Assembly (NCBI GenBank): GCA_030626465.1
Contig: DAOUOU010000095.1
Location: 1 to 10,027, forward strand
DNA length: 10,027 nt
From: Bacteroidales bacterium
Lineage (GTDB): Bacteria > Bacteroidota > Bacteroidia > Bacteroidales > UBA10428
Direction: 5' to 3'
Positions 1-7,372 of the stretch are shown here, piece after piece; positions within the stretch are counted from its first letter, which is position 1; every line of letters begins with the position of its first letter. Under the pieces are notes generated by a model. The model made no database searches and was not told the origin of the DNA. It saw nothing but the letters and a program-made list of their open reading frames with translations. The position numbers and the translations under genes were made by a program.

Positions 1-660
1 CTGGAAAATAAGATATTATCAGCAGGAATTATGGGCATGTATACTGCCGACGTAGCTTACAACCTTGTCTTTTATCAAAGAGATGCTGCTTTTGAAAGCT
101 TTTCTGCTGCCAAGCTTGTTGCAAACGAATTGGGTTTTGGTGATATTTATGTCGACAATCTGATTGCCAGATATGAGGAAGAAGATTTCAGTATTGATAG
201 CATGCTTATTCAGTTTGAAAAAGGGTTAGCCCGATTAAATCTTGGCAATACAAACACCGATAGAATCAGAATCATACTGGGATTTGTAGCGGGGAATTAT
301 ATCCAAAAACAATACCAGATTCATTCCACTATTCAATCTTATAAGAACAAAGATATTACAGATGATTTAAGACTTCTCCTGGCCAAAGAATTTGTGATCG
401 TTGCTCTTCATCAACAAGAAGCATTGGATGTTTTACTACTGGAGATTGAAAAAAATCAATATGCTGATGACCCAGGGTATTTCCTTGAAGAATTTCATAA
501 ATTGCGTGTAATTTATGAAAATTTGATCCCTTTAAAAGACAACATTGATGATTTAACTCCACAGGATATTTTTCAGAGTTTATATTTCGATGAATTATAT
601 CTACAGATAAAAACCATGCGTACGAGTCTTGCTTCACATATCGATAAAGAATTTTTTTAG
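1..660 (+). CDS. Protein of unknown function, 3' part (5' end outside window)
   Basis: The frame is open from base 1, so the gene very probably begins upstream; the ATG codons at 31 and 37 are internal candidates only. The visible 219 residues are mostly helical and contain no membrane segment. The early stretch reads as a Y-x-A-D-V-A-Y element followed by an F-x-S-F-S-A-A-K-L-V-A-N-E-L-G-F segment. From memory, this resembles a family of Bacteroidota proteins, often lipoproteins, with a 'GVYxADLSY...AKKLADELGI' pattern and no known function. The missing N-terminus would show whether a lipobox signal peptide is present. The stop at 658-660 lies 62 bp before the next gene on the same strand, so the two are probably cotranscribed. 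No catalytic motif is recognised. Being a real gene is well supported by its length and by a same-strand neighbour; the function is not assigned. Confidence 0.75.
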   Translation: MENKILSAGIMGMYTADVAYNLVFYQRDAAFESFSAAKLVANELGFGDIYVDNLIARYEEEDFSIDSMLIQFEKGLARLNLGNTNTDRIRIILGFVAGNYIQKQYQIHSTIQSYKNKDITDDLRLLLAKEFVIVALHQQEALDVLLLEIEKNQYADDPGYFLEEFHKLRVIYENLIPLKDNIDDLTPQDIFQSLYFDELYLQIKTMRTSLASHIDKEFF

Positions 661-722
661 CACATGTACAATAAATCATACATAATTTAGTTCGCACTTT
701 TATAAACTTATTTAAACGAATT

Positions 723-1631
723 ATGGAACCTAAATCAGACATTTCAAAACCAACGATGCCTCCTCCTCCACCAGAGAAAAAAGTGCCTATGTACCTGATA
801 GCAATTGTAATCACACTATCTGTTATTGCTATTCTATTAGGAATTAAAATGTTTACGGATTCTCGAAAACATAACGAAAATTTACAGTATGTTGAAGGAG
901 AAAGAACCAAGCTCGAAAAAGAGTTGAATGGCCTTATTCTGGTATACGATACTCTTAAAACCCAGAGCGATTCTCTTGCACTTCAACTTGAAGCTGAACA
1001 AGAAAGGATTAGAAAACTTTTAAAACGCCAGGCATCAAGTACAACAAAAATCAAAATGTATCAAAAAGAACTTGAAACCTTACGCAAGGTAATGAAAAGT
1101 TATATTGTGCAAATTGATTCCCTTAATACACGTAATCTTGAATTGACAGAAGAAAATATCCAGGTAAGGGACGAGCTTCAACAAAAAACCTCAGATTATG
1201 ATGAGCTATCGAAAAAGACAGACGAGCTTAGCGAGACTGTCAGATTTGCACAGAAATTAATTGCAACAAATATTATTGCTGAAGGCTTAACCAAAAGTTC
1301 AAAACCCAAAAACAAAATAAACAAAATTAAAAAAATTCGGGTTTGCTTCATTGTGAGAGAAAACACTGTTGCCAATGCGGGCACCAAAACAATTTACCTC
1401 CGTATAACAAGACCTGATGATGTTGTACTCTCTTCTCCGGAAGGAGGAATGGTTGATTTTGATGGCGAATCGATGGTATATTCTGTAAAACGAGACCTGG
1501 ATTATGCCAATGCAGATATTGATCTTTGCATTTTCTGGGATGTTACTGAGGAATTAATCCCAGGTACATATTTTATAAGTCTGTATGCCGAAGGACATGA
1601 AATTGGAACAACAAATCTGTTATTAAAATAA
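723..1631 (+). CDS. Membrane-anchored coiled-coil protein with C-terminal beta-rich domain, unknown function
   Basis: The 302-residue product has three visible parts. A short N-terminal tail holds a run of five prolines (about residues 13-17). One hydrophobic segment follows at about residues 22-43, with no signal-peptidase site, so it looks like a membrane anchor. A long heptad-like region rich in Glu, Lys, Leu and Gln (about 47-180) should form a coiled coil, and a Lys-rich hinge leads to a C-terminal domain (about 203-302) with alternating hydrophobic strands that suggest a beta sandwich. I infer a single-pass protein with the coil and the C-terminal domain probably in the periplasm, although charges flank both sides of the anchor. 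The ATG at 723 is chosen because it precedes the anchor and follows an A-rich leader with no Shine-Dalgarno sequence. It likely shares a transcript with the gene to its left, and a hairpin terminator lies 28 bp after its stop. Scaffold or envelope-associated roles are possible, but no function can be assigned. Confidence 0.85.
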   Translation: MEPKSDISKPTMPPPPPEKKVPMYLIAIVITLSVIAILLGIKMFTDSRKHNENLQYVEGERTKLEKELNGLILVYDTLKTQSDSLALQLEAEQERIRKLLKRQASSTTKIKMYQKELETLRKVMKSYIVQIDSLNTRNLELTEENIQVRDELQQKTSDYDELSKKTDELSETVRFAQKLIATNIIAEGLTKSSKPKNKINKIKKIRVCFIVRENTVANAGTKTIYLRITRPDDVVLSSPEGGMVDFDGESMVYSVKRDLDYANADIDLCIFWDVTEELIPGTYFISLYAEGHEIGTTNLLLK

Positions 1632-1658
1632 ATAGTACTGAATTTGTTCCGAAAATAT

Positions 1659-1691
1659 AAAGCTGTTTCAAATCATGAAACAGCTTTTTTT
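1659..1691. terminator. Intrinsic terminator, probably bidirectional
   Basis: A perfect 12-bp inverted repeat (1659-1670 with 1676-1687) encloses a 5-nt loop, and T residues run from 1685 to 1691. On the plus strand this is a classic hairpin plus U-tract ending the 1-1631 transcription unit. Read from the minus strand, the hairpin is followed by an AT-rich stretch with several T residues, so it can also end the hemW transcript, whose stop codon is at 1714-1716. Confidence 0.9.
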
Positions 1692-1713
1692 ATACTGCAG
1701 GACTATTCAAGAA

Positions 1714-2850
1714 TTAGTTAACAACCATAAGCTCCGATATTATATAATCAGCCTTGAATTTGCCTTTATCACTTAAGTAATATCTGGTTCCATCTTTTAT
1801 TACTTCACCTTCACTTATAAATTTCCTTATTGAATCATTGTAGCCTGTTAAAAAATCCAACCCGAAATTATCTTCCAAATATTGAATATCAATTCCATGT
1901 TTGGTACGCAATGATGTCATTAGATATTCATTATACGCCGTTCTGATATCAATATTCTCAGATTCAAAATAATCTGAACTATTTCTGTTTAAAGAATTGC
2001 AATATATTGTATTATTTGCAACATTCCATCTGCGTTTATTTAAGTTAAATGAATGTGCAGAAGGCCCTATTCCAATATAGGGTTCTCTATTCCAACAACC
2101 AAGATTATGTTTTGAATAATATTCAGGCTTGGCAAAATTTGATATTTCATAATGGTCATATCCATTTTCTTTTGCAAAATGCAGTAATATTTCGAATTGA
2201 ATCAGGCTTTCTTCCTCATCCATAGATTCAATCTTTCCTCTTTTCTGATAATAAGCTAATACCGTTTTGGGTTCTATTGTCAGATGATAAGCTGATAAGT
2301 GAGGGATATCCAATTTTTTAAATATTTCCAGATTTTGTTGCCAAATGTTTTGTTCCATTCCCGGAATTCCATAGATCAAGTCAACATTTATATTATCAAA
2401 TCCCTTTTCTTTGGATCTGATAATACACTCAAATGCATCATCTGAACTATGTTGCCTGTTCAGAAACCTGAGGTCAGCGTCCCTGAATGATTGTATTCCA
2501 ATGCTTAATCGATTTATTTTTGAAGTTGATCGCAGAGTGGATAAATATTCTGCAGATAAATCATCAGGATTTGCTTCAAGGCTTATTTCAGCATGTGGTA
2601 GTATTTGATAACAACCATAAACCAATTCAATTATACTGTTTATTTCTTTAACAGGTAATACAGAAGGAGTCCCTCCGCCTAAATATATCGTTTCAAATTG
2701 AACATCTGAAAATTCGTTTTCTCTGAATTCAATTTCTTTTTTCAATGCCTGTACAACCTGATCGAAATTTTTAAAAGACACCGTGAAATGAAAATCGCAA
2801 TAATAACATTGTTTACGGCAAAAAGGAATATGTATATAAAATCCGGCCAT
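1714..2850 (-). CDS. hemW: Radical SAM heme chaperone HemW (coproporphyrinogen III oxidase-like)
   Basis: HemW binds heme and a 4Fe-4S cluster and delivers heme to respiratory enzymes in the cytoplasm. Evidence is the radical-SAM cluster motif C11-x3-C15-x2-C18 near the N-terminus, with Phe (F20) two residues after the last Cys. True HemN enzymes carry a fourth Cys at that point, so this favours HemW over oxygen-independent coproporphyrinogen oxidase. Further family signatures are the GGGTPS SAM-contact motif (about residue 58), an E-x-N-P-D-D element, a R-L-S-I-G-I-Q-S-F segment and a D-L-I-Y-G-I-P-G element. The C-terminal winged-helix-like part ends in the usual L-S-x-x-G-K form. Its 378 residues match HemW length, and HemN is considerably longer. 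The ATG at 2850 places the Cys motif at the expected distance from the start. It is a single-gene unit transcribed away from the kinase gene. Older databases call such proteins HemN, which would be a misnomer here. Confidence 0.93.
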   Translation of the reverse strand: MAGFYIHIPFCRKQCYYCDFHFTVSFKNFDQVVQALKKEIEFRENEFSDVQFETIYLGGGTPSVLPVKEINSIIELVYGCYQILPHAEISLEANPDDLSAEYLSTLRSTSKINRLSIGIQSFRDADLRFLNRQHSSDDAFECIIRSKEKGFDNINVDLIYGIPGMEQNIWQQNLEIFKKLDIPHLSAYHLTIEPKTVLAYYQKRGKIESMDEEESLIQFEILLHFAKENGYDHYEISNFAKPEYYSKHNLGCWNREPYIGIGPSAHSFNLNKRRWNVANNTIYCNSLNRNSSDYFESENIDIRTAYNEYLMTSLRTKHGIDIQYLEDNFGLDFLTGYNDSIRKFISEGEVIKDGTRYYLSDKGKFKADYIISELMVVN

Positions 2851-2868
2851 AGAGAATTTACTCTTTTA

Positions 2869-2899
2869 CAAACATGTTGTATTTTATTTCTTTCTACAA
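2869..2899 (-). promoter_or_regulatory. Candidate Bacteroidota-type promoter for hemW
   Basis: On the minus strand, CATGTTTG (plus-strand 2869-2876) differs from the Bacteroidota -7 consensus TAnnTTTG only at its first base. A TTG (2897-2899) stands 20 bp upstream of it, within the spacing reported for the -33 element. Transcription would begin a few bases further on, leaving a leader of roughly 10-15 nt before the ATG at 2850. This is pattern matching in AT-rich DNA, so it remains a candidate only. Confidence 0.35.
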
Positions 2900-3033
2900 A
2901 TAATTAAACAAATTAATCATTTCCCGGGCTTGTTATAATACTGAAGATCGGATTATTATTCCTATAGGTCATACCTTTCCCATGTCCAATAAAATTTTAA
3001 TACCTTTAATAGATATACAATAAGAATTTGTGC

Positions 3034-6000
3034 ATGAAAACTCTTCTGTTGCTGAATTCATTTCTTAATATGCAGATTGTTGACGAAAAAGATAAGGGAT
3101 TCTGGCGTAAAAAAAGTAATCCTAAACTTAAACTCGGTGAGAGTATATTCAGAAAATTCATCGAGCAATCATCAGAGGGAATCTGCCTTATTGACAGTGA
3201 AGGGATTATTATCGAATGGAATAAGGCAATGTCGGAAATTTTTGAAGTCGCCCGGGAGAAATACCTGAACAAACCTGTCTGGCTTTTTGATTATGATTAT
3301 TTACCAAAAAAACAGCAAACAGAAAGTGAAAAAAACAGAATTAAGAAAGCGGTTTACGATTATATTAACAACCCCGCGAATGAGATTTTCATTGACGAAT
3401 TTGAAAAAGAAGTAAATAACAACACAAAATATATTCAATACCGTATATTTCCTATCAAGGTTGAAAGCGGAAAGATATTTGGAAGAATTAATATTGACGT
3501 ATCTGAACGAAAAGCCGCGGAATTTGAGTTAGAAGATTACAAAGAACATCTTGAGTTGCTAGTAAACGAAAGAACCTCCGAATTGCAACATAGTGAGGCG
3601 CGTATGCGATTGCTGTTTCAATCGATACCCATGGCGTACTATTCTTATGATAAAAAAAACCGGAAAAATAATTTATGGCACAGCCATCAAATAGAAGCTC
3701 TTACAGGATTTAAGCCACAAGACTTTCAAGACAATCCTGATTTATGGGTATCGAGAATAAATAGAGATGACTATAGCATGGTTGGAGGCACTTTCAACTC
3801 TATGAAACCAAATGTCCCTATCTCATGTGAATACAGATGGAAAGATGCAAAGGAGCATGATATCTGGATTTATGATCAGGCAATTCTTATTGAGGAAGAC
3901 GACGGAAAATCAGGACAGATTATTGGTTGTTTTATGGATATAAGTGAAAGAAAAGAAGCAGAAAAAGCAATTATAGAAAGCGAACGCAATTACAGAGAAA
4001 TTTTTAACTCTACAAGTGATTCTATTTTTATTTATGACAGTAATAGCAAGAAGATTGATGATGTAAACGATACTATGTTGAAAATGTATCGTGCTCAATT
4101 TGAAGAAGCTATAACAGCTGATCTTATTAAATATTCATTAGGTGAACCTCCTTATACTGCTGAAGATTTTTATGATCATTTAGAAAAAGCTATTAATAAT
4201 GGGGAACATCATTTCGAATGGATATCACGCAGAATGGATAATACTACCTTCTGGTCTGATATTATTCTTAAACCTATTGTTTTGAATGGTGAAGAAAAAA
4301 TTCTTGCTGTTGTCAGAGATATTGATGAACGTAAAAAGGCAGAAGAAAAAATTTTTAAAGAAAGAAGTAAAGCACAGCAATATTTATCAATAGCAGGTGT
4401 AATGTTTATTTCCATTAACGCCCAAGGTAATATTACAATGGTAAATCAGAAAGGTTGTGATATATTAGGCTACACACAAAAAGAAATAATAGGGAAAAAC
4501 TGGTTTAATAATTTTTTACCAAAAAGTTTATCAGAGGAGGTAAAAAAAGTATTTAACAAACTAATTACAGGCAAAATAAAGCTCGTCGAATATTTCGAAA
4601 ATCCCATAATTACTAAAAAAGGAGAAATACGCATAATTGCATGGCATAATACAATCATCAAAGATAATGAAGGGAATATTACCGGTACTTTAAGTTCAGG
4701 TGAAGATATAACTGAAGGTAAAAAGGCCGAAAAAGCATTAAAAGAAAGTGAGGAAAAATATCGATTGCTGGTGGAAGGACAAACTGATTTGGTAGTAAAA
4801 ATCGACATAAAAGGTGAGTTTCTTTTTGTAAGTCCTTCGTATTGCGATCTTTTTGGGAAGACAGAAAAAGAATTGATTGGTAAAAGATTTATGCCTTTAG
4901 TTCATAAGGATGACCAGGATGCCACGATTAAGGCAATGGAAAATCTGTATAAACCACCTTATACTTGCTATGTTGAACATCGGGTATATACAAAACATGG
5001 CTGGAGATGGATTGCCTGGAGTGATAAAGCAGTTCTAAATGAGAAGAACAGGGTTATTGAAATAATTGGTGTTGGACGCGATATTACGTACCAGAAAGGA
5101 GTTGAAGATGCACTACGAAGAAGTGAAGATCGGTTCAGATCAATAGTTCAGCAACTTTCTGATGTAATTCTTATAATTGATCCTGACACTACAATTCTTT
5201 ATGATACTCCTTCTGCTAAGAATATATTAGGGTACAAAGAAGGCTATCTGATCGGTAAAAAAGGATTAGACCTTGTTCACCCGGATGATTTTAAATCTGC
5301 CCGTGAAAAGCTGGCCTCCCTCCTGTCAGATCAAAGCCCGGTAACTACAATGGAGTTAAGAATGAAACATGCTGAGGGCAGATGGATCCCGTTAGAGGCA
5401 ATAGGTATCAATATGTTAAAGCATCCTTCTATTAACGGTATGATAATTACTCTTCGGGATATTTCAGAGAGAAAACATATGGAAAAACGAATTCTTGATG
5501 CTGTTATTAAAACAGAAGAACAGGAACGGGATCGTTTCGCTAAAAATTTGCATGATGATCTGGGACCATTGTTATCAAGTATCAAAATGTATGTTAATTC
5601 CTTTGAAAATACAAACGACAAAGCAAAACAAAAGTATATCATAGAGCAGTTGAATGAAGTGGTGAAAGAAGCTATTACGACCACAAAAGAAGTGTCGAAT
5701 GATCTTAGCCCTCATATTCTCAATAATTACGGCCTTGTTTCAGCTACTGAATCATTTATTAAAAAAGTTCCCGACTTCATTAAGGTAAAATTCGAAAGTG
5801 ACCTTATAACCGAACGATATTCTAATACTATTGAAAATTCATTCTACAGGATATTAAAAGAACTGATCAATAATACAATAAAACATGCTCAAGCCGACAA
5901 GATAAAATTAAAGCTTACTGAGAATAACAAGCGATTAAAATTCACTTATTCAGATAATGGTAAAGGTTTTGATATCAGTAATATTCATTTGACGCAACTC

Positions 6001-6129
6001 CGTGGTATGGGTTTGTCAAATATTATAAGCCGCGCAAGATCACTTAATGGTAGATACGAATTTCAGACAGAACCAGATAAAGGTTTTGAATTCAAGATCA
6101 GTATACCGATTGATCAATTATTGGATTAA
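3034..6129 (+). CDS. Soluble sensor histidine kinase with six PAS domains (NarX/HisKA_3 type)
   Basis: This is the sensor of a two-component system and is predicted cytoplasmic, because no convincing membrane segment exists. From the ATG at 3034 it has 1031 residues. Six PAS units follow one another at about residues 39-160, 190-309, 316-439, 444-569, 570-694 and 695-820. Each ends in a variant of the D-I-S-E-R-K-x-A-E linker, which makes the count firm. A short coiled coil separates units 1 and 2. The dimerisation helix holds the phospho-acceptor His840 in an L-H-D-D-L-G-P box typical of HisKA_3 kinases. The ATP-binding domain shows the N-box (N946/N947), G1 (D974-N-G-K-G-F) and G2 (G-M-G-L from 991). 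The Gln of the usual HDxxxQ box is Pro845. A TTG at 3028 and an ATG at 3070 are alternative starts that do not affect any domain. The regulator gene follows after 53 bp. The signal and PAS cofactors cannot be read from the sequence. Confidence 0.93.
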   Translation: MKTLLLLNSFLNMQIVDEKDKGFWRKKSNPKLKLGESIFRKFIEQSSEGICLIDSEGIIIEWNKAMSEIFEVAREKYLNKPVWLFDYDYLPKKQQTESEKNRIKKAVYDYINNPANEIFIDEFEKEVNNNTKYIQYRIFPIKVESGKIFGRINIDVSERKAAEFELEDYKEHLELLVNERTSELQHSEARMRLLFQSIPMAYYSYDKKNRKNNLWHSHQIEALTGFKPQDFQDNPDLWVSRINRDDYSMVGGTFNSMKPNVPISCEYRWKDAKEHDIWIYDQAILIEEDDGKSGQIIGCFMDISERKEAEKAIIESERNYREIFNSTSDSIFIYDSNSKKIDDVNDTMLKMYRAQFEEAITADLIKYSLGEPPYTAEDFYDHLEKAINNGEHHFEWISRRMDNTTFWSDIILKPIVLNGEEKILAVVRDIDERKKAEEKIFKERSKAQQYLSIAGVMFISINAQGNITMVNQKGCDILGYTQKEIIGKNWFNNFLPKSLSEEVKKVFNKLITGKIKLVEYFENPIITKKGEIRIIAWHNTIIKDNEGNITGTLSSGEDITEGKKAEKALKESEEKYRLLVEGQTDLVVKIDIKGEFLFVSPSYCDLFGKTEKELIGKRFMPLVHKDDQDATIKAMENLYKPPYTCYVEHRVYTKHGWRWIAWSDKAVLNEKNRVIEIIGVGRDITYQKGVEDALRRSEDRFRSIVQQLSDVILIIDPDTTILYDTPSAKNILGYKEGYLIGKKGLDLVHPDDFKSAREKLASLLSDQSPVTTMELRMKHAEGRWIPLEAIGINMLKHPSINGMIITLRDISERKHMEKRILDAVIKTEEQERDRFAKNLHDDLGPLLSSIKMYVNSFENTNDKAKQKYIIEQLNEVVKEAITTTKEVSNDLSPHILNNYGLVSATESFIKKVPDFIKVKFESDLITERYSNTIENSFYRILKELINNTIKHAQADKIKLKLTENNKRLKFTYSDNGKGFDISNIHLTQLRGMGLSNIISRARSLNGRYEFQTEPDKGFEFKISIPIDQLLD

Positions 6130-6182
6130 ATTTGTAGTATATTTATAACTTAGCATTTACTTAAAATCCACCTGAACCAATT

Positions 6183-6821
6183 ATGAGTAAAGTAGCTAAA
6201 ATCCAAGTTGCTATTGTCGATGATCACCAACTCTTTCGCAATGGATTAAAATTTATCATCGAAAACGAAGATGATATGGAAGTAGTGATCGAAGCATCTA
6301 ATGGCAGACAATTCCTTGATTTTTTAAAGAACCTGAAGCCGGAAGTCGTACTGATGGATATTAATATGCCTGAAATGGATGGAGTTGAAACCACGAGAAA
6401 GGCTTTGGAAGTATTTCCAGATCTATATGTTCTGGTTTTGTCGATGTACGGTGAAATAGAATATTACAACACTATGATCGATATTGGAGTGAAAGGTTTT
6501 ATCTTAAAAGATATTGATAACAACGAACTGGCAGATGCTATTCGAAAGGTGCATAGCGGAGGTAATTATTTTTCCCAGGAATTATTACTTAAATTAATAA
6601 AAAACAAGCCCGAAGAAGGAGGCATTGATCTAACCAGAAGAGAGAAAGAGGTTTTGGAGTTAATTTGCAAAGGTTATTCAAATCAACAGATTTCAGAAGA
6701 ACTGTTTATAAGTCAAAGGACAGTTGAAAGGCATCGATCCAGCTTGCTGTTTAAAACAGATTCTAAAAATTCGATCAGTCTGGTAATATTTGCAATAAAA
6801 AACAACCTGGTAAAAATTTAA
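6183..6821 (+). CDS. NarL/FixJ family response regulator
   Basis: This DNA-binding regulator is the likely partner of the PAS kinase just upstream; a 53-bp spacer with no terminator suggests one transcript. The receiver domain (residues 1 to about 125) has the acidic pair D13-D14, the phospho-acceptor D59 in an L-M-D-I-N-M-P context, Ser87 at the conserved Ser/Thr switch position and Lys109 in F-I-L-K-D. The C-terminal LuxR-type helix-turn-helix (about 149-212) carries the L-T-R-R-E-K-E-V-L-E-L start and the R-T-V-E-R-H-R recognition helix. Its 212 residues are the usual length, and all signalling residues are intact. The pairing of a HisKA_3 kinase with a NarL-type regulator is the normal one. 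Target promoters are unknown; autoregulation is common but not shown here. The stop codon lies 6 bp from the stop of the converging carrier-protein gene. Confidence 0.95.
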   Translation: MSKVAKIQVAIVDDHQLFRNGLKFIIENEDDMEVVIEASNGRQFLDFLKNLKPEVVLMDINMPEMDGVETTRKALEVFPDLYVLVLSMYGEIEYYNTMIDIGVKGFILKDIDNNELADAIRKVHSGGNYFSQELLLKLIKNKPEEGGIDLTRREKEVLELICKGYSNQQISEELFISQRTVERHRSSLLFKTDSKNSISLVIFAIKNNLVKI

Positions 6822-6827
6822 CCTGTC

Positions 6828-7361
6828 CTATTTTACTATTTCAACCAGTACATCCTCTTTGTTAACAATATCGTTCTGACGCACAAATATTTTTTTAATA
6901 TTACCGGCAGCCGGGGCGGTTATTTCATTTTGCATTTTCATTGCTTCAAGTATCAGTAAGGCTTCTCCTTCTTTTACCTTAGTCCCCGGATCCACTAATA
7001 TTTCAACTATTTTACCCGGCATGGGAGCCCCAACCAATTCCACCTTACTTTTTGATTTGTTTTTTTCAAGATATTTTTTTCTCTTATATGAAATAGGGGT
7101 TTCAATAGTGAAATTATAACTTACTCCGTTTATTAGCACTGTATACTTGTTTTGAGATTTTTCTACAATCTCAACGAGATATTTTTTTCTCTTGTATAAA
7201 ATATAAGTAAAACCATTCTCGTCATCAAAAATTTTAATGTCAATTTTTTTACTATTGATTTTAAGATCCTCACTAAATGGATTTACTACCTTATATTTTT
7301 TATCCCGTGCTGAGACTGCTATGTATTCAGTATCTGATTCTTTGCTCCTGGAAAGTTTCAT
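6828..7361 (-). CDS. Biotin carboxyl carrier protein of an acyl-CoA carboxylase
   Basis: The protein carries the biotin arm that shuttles carboxyl groups between biotin carboxylase and carboxyltransferase. The C-terminal biotinyl domain (about residues 107-177) begins with a G-A-P-M-P-G-K element and has the biotin-lysine motif E-A-M-K-M with Lys142 as the modified residue. The Met residues on both sides mark biotin rather than lipoate. The first 100 residues form a separate Lys-rich, strand-rich region that resembles the BT linker domain of PccA alpha chains, so this gene may encode the BT-BCCP half of a split alpha subunit. The heptapeptide Y-K-R-K-K-Y-L occurs twice, at 56-62 and 92-98, encoded by a near-identical DNA repeat. 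The start lies 11 bp after the biotin carboxylase stop, so translation is probably coupled. A fatty-acid-synthesis AccB is unlikely given the neighbouring PccB-type gene. Confidence 0.92.
   Translation of the reverse strand: MKLSRSKESDTEYIAVSARDKKYKVVNPFSEDLKINSKKIDIKIFDDENGFTYILYKRKKYLVEIVEKSQNKYTVLINGVSYNFTIETPISYKRKKYLEKNKSKSKVELVGAPMPGKIVEILVDPGTKVKEGEALLILEAMKMQNEITAPAAGNIKKIFVRQNDIVNKEDVLVEIVK
7069..7203 (-). repeat. 27-bp direct repeat pair inside the biotin carrier gene
   Basis: Bases 7069-7095 and 7177-7203 match at 25 of 27 positions, with the first 17 identical. They lie 108 bp apart (36 codons), so both copies are read in the same frame and encode the same Y-K-R-K-K-Y-L peptide. 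Each copy contains a run of seven A residues on the coding strand. Confidence 0.9.
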
Positions 7362-7372
7362 ATTTCTCAGTA

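Noticed and set aside
356..910. 184-codon reverse-strand open frame over the first two genes
   Set aside because: It overlaps two better-supported plus-strand genes and the spacer between them, its translation is Cys/Ile-rich with no domain logic, and long antisense frames are expected in AT-rich coding DNA.
1714..2850. HemN (oxygen-independent coproporphyrinogen III oxidase) identity for the radical SAM gene
   Set aside because: The fourth Cys of the HemN motif is replaced by Phe and the protein is much shorter than HemN; both match HemW.
2934..2939. TATAAT sequence upstream of the kinase
   Set aside because: It resembles the E. coli -10 box, but Bacteroidota primary sigma factors use a different consensus and no -35 partner is present.
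4470..4808. 112-codon reverse-strand open frame inside the kinase gene
   Set aside because: It lies wholly antisense to PAS units 4-5; the Ser/Phe-rich translation is what antisense of Lys/Glu-rich coding sequence gives.
5331..5684. 117-codon reverse-strand open frame inside the kinase gene
   Set aside because: It is antisense to the sixth PAS and the H-box region, which are unmistakably coding.
6127..6134. TAAATTTG, an exact match to the TAnnTTTG -7 box before the response regulator
   Set aside because: It overlaps the kinase stop codon and the only upstream TTG (6110-6112) is 14 bp away, too close; cotranscription with the kinase explains expression better.
6809..6823. 15-bp near-palindrome across the response regulator stop codon as a terminator
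   Set aside because: The stem is interrupted by mismatches, is mostly AT and lacks a U-tract on either strand.
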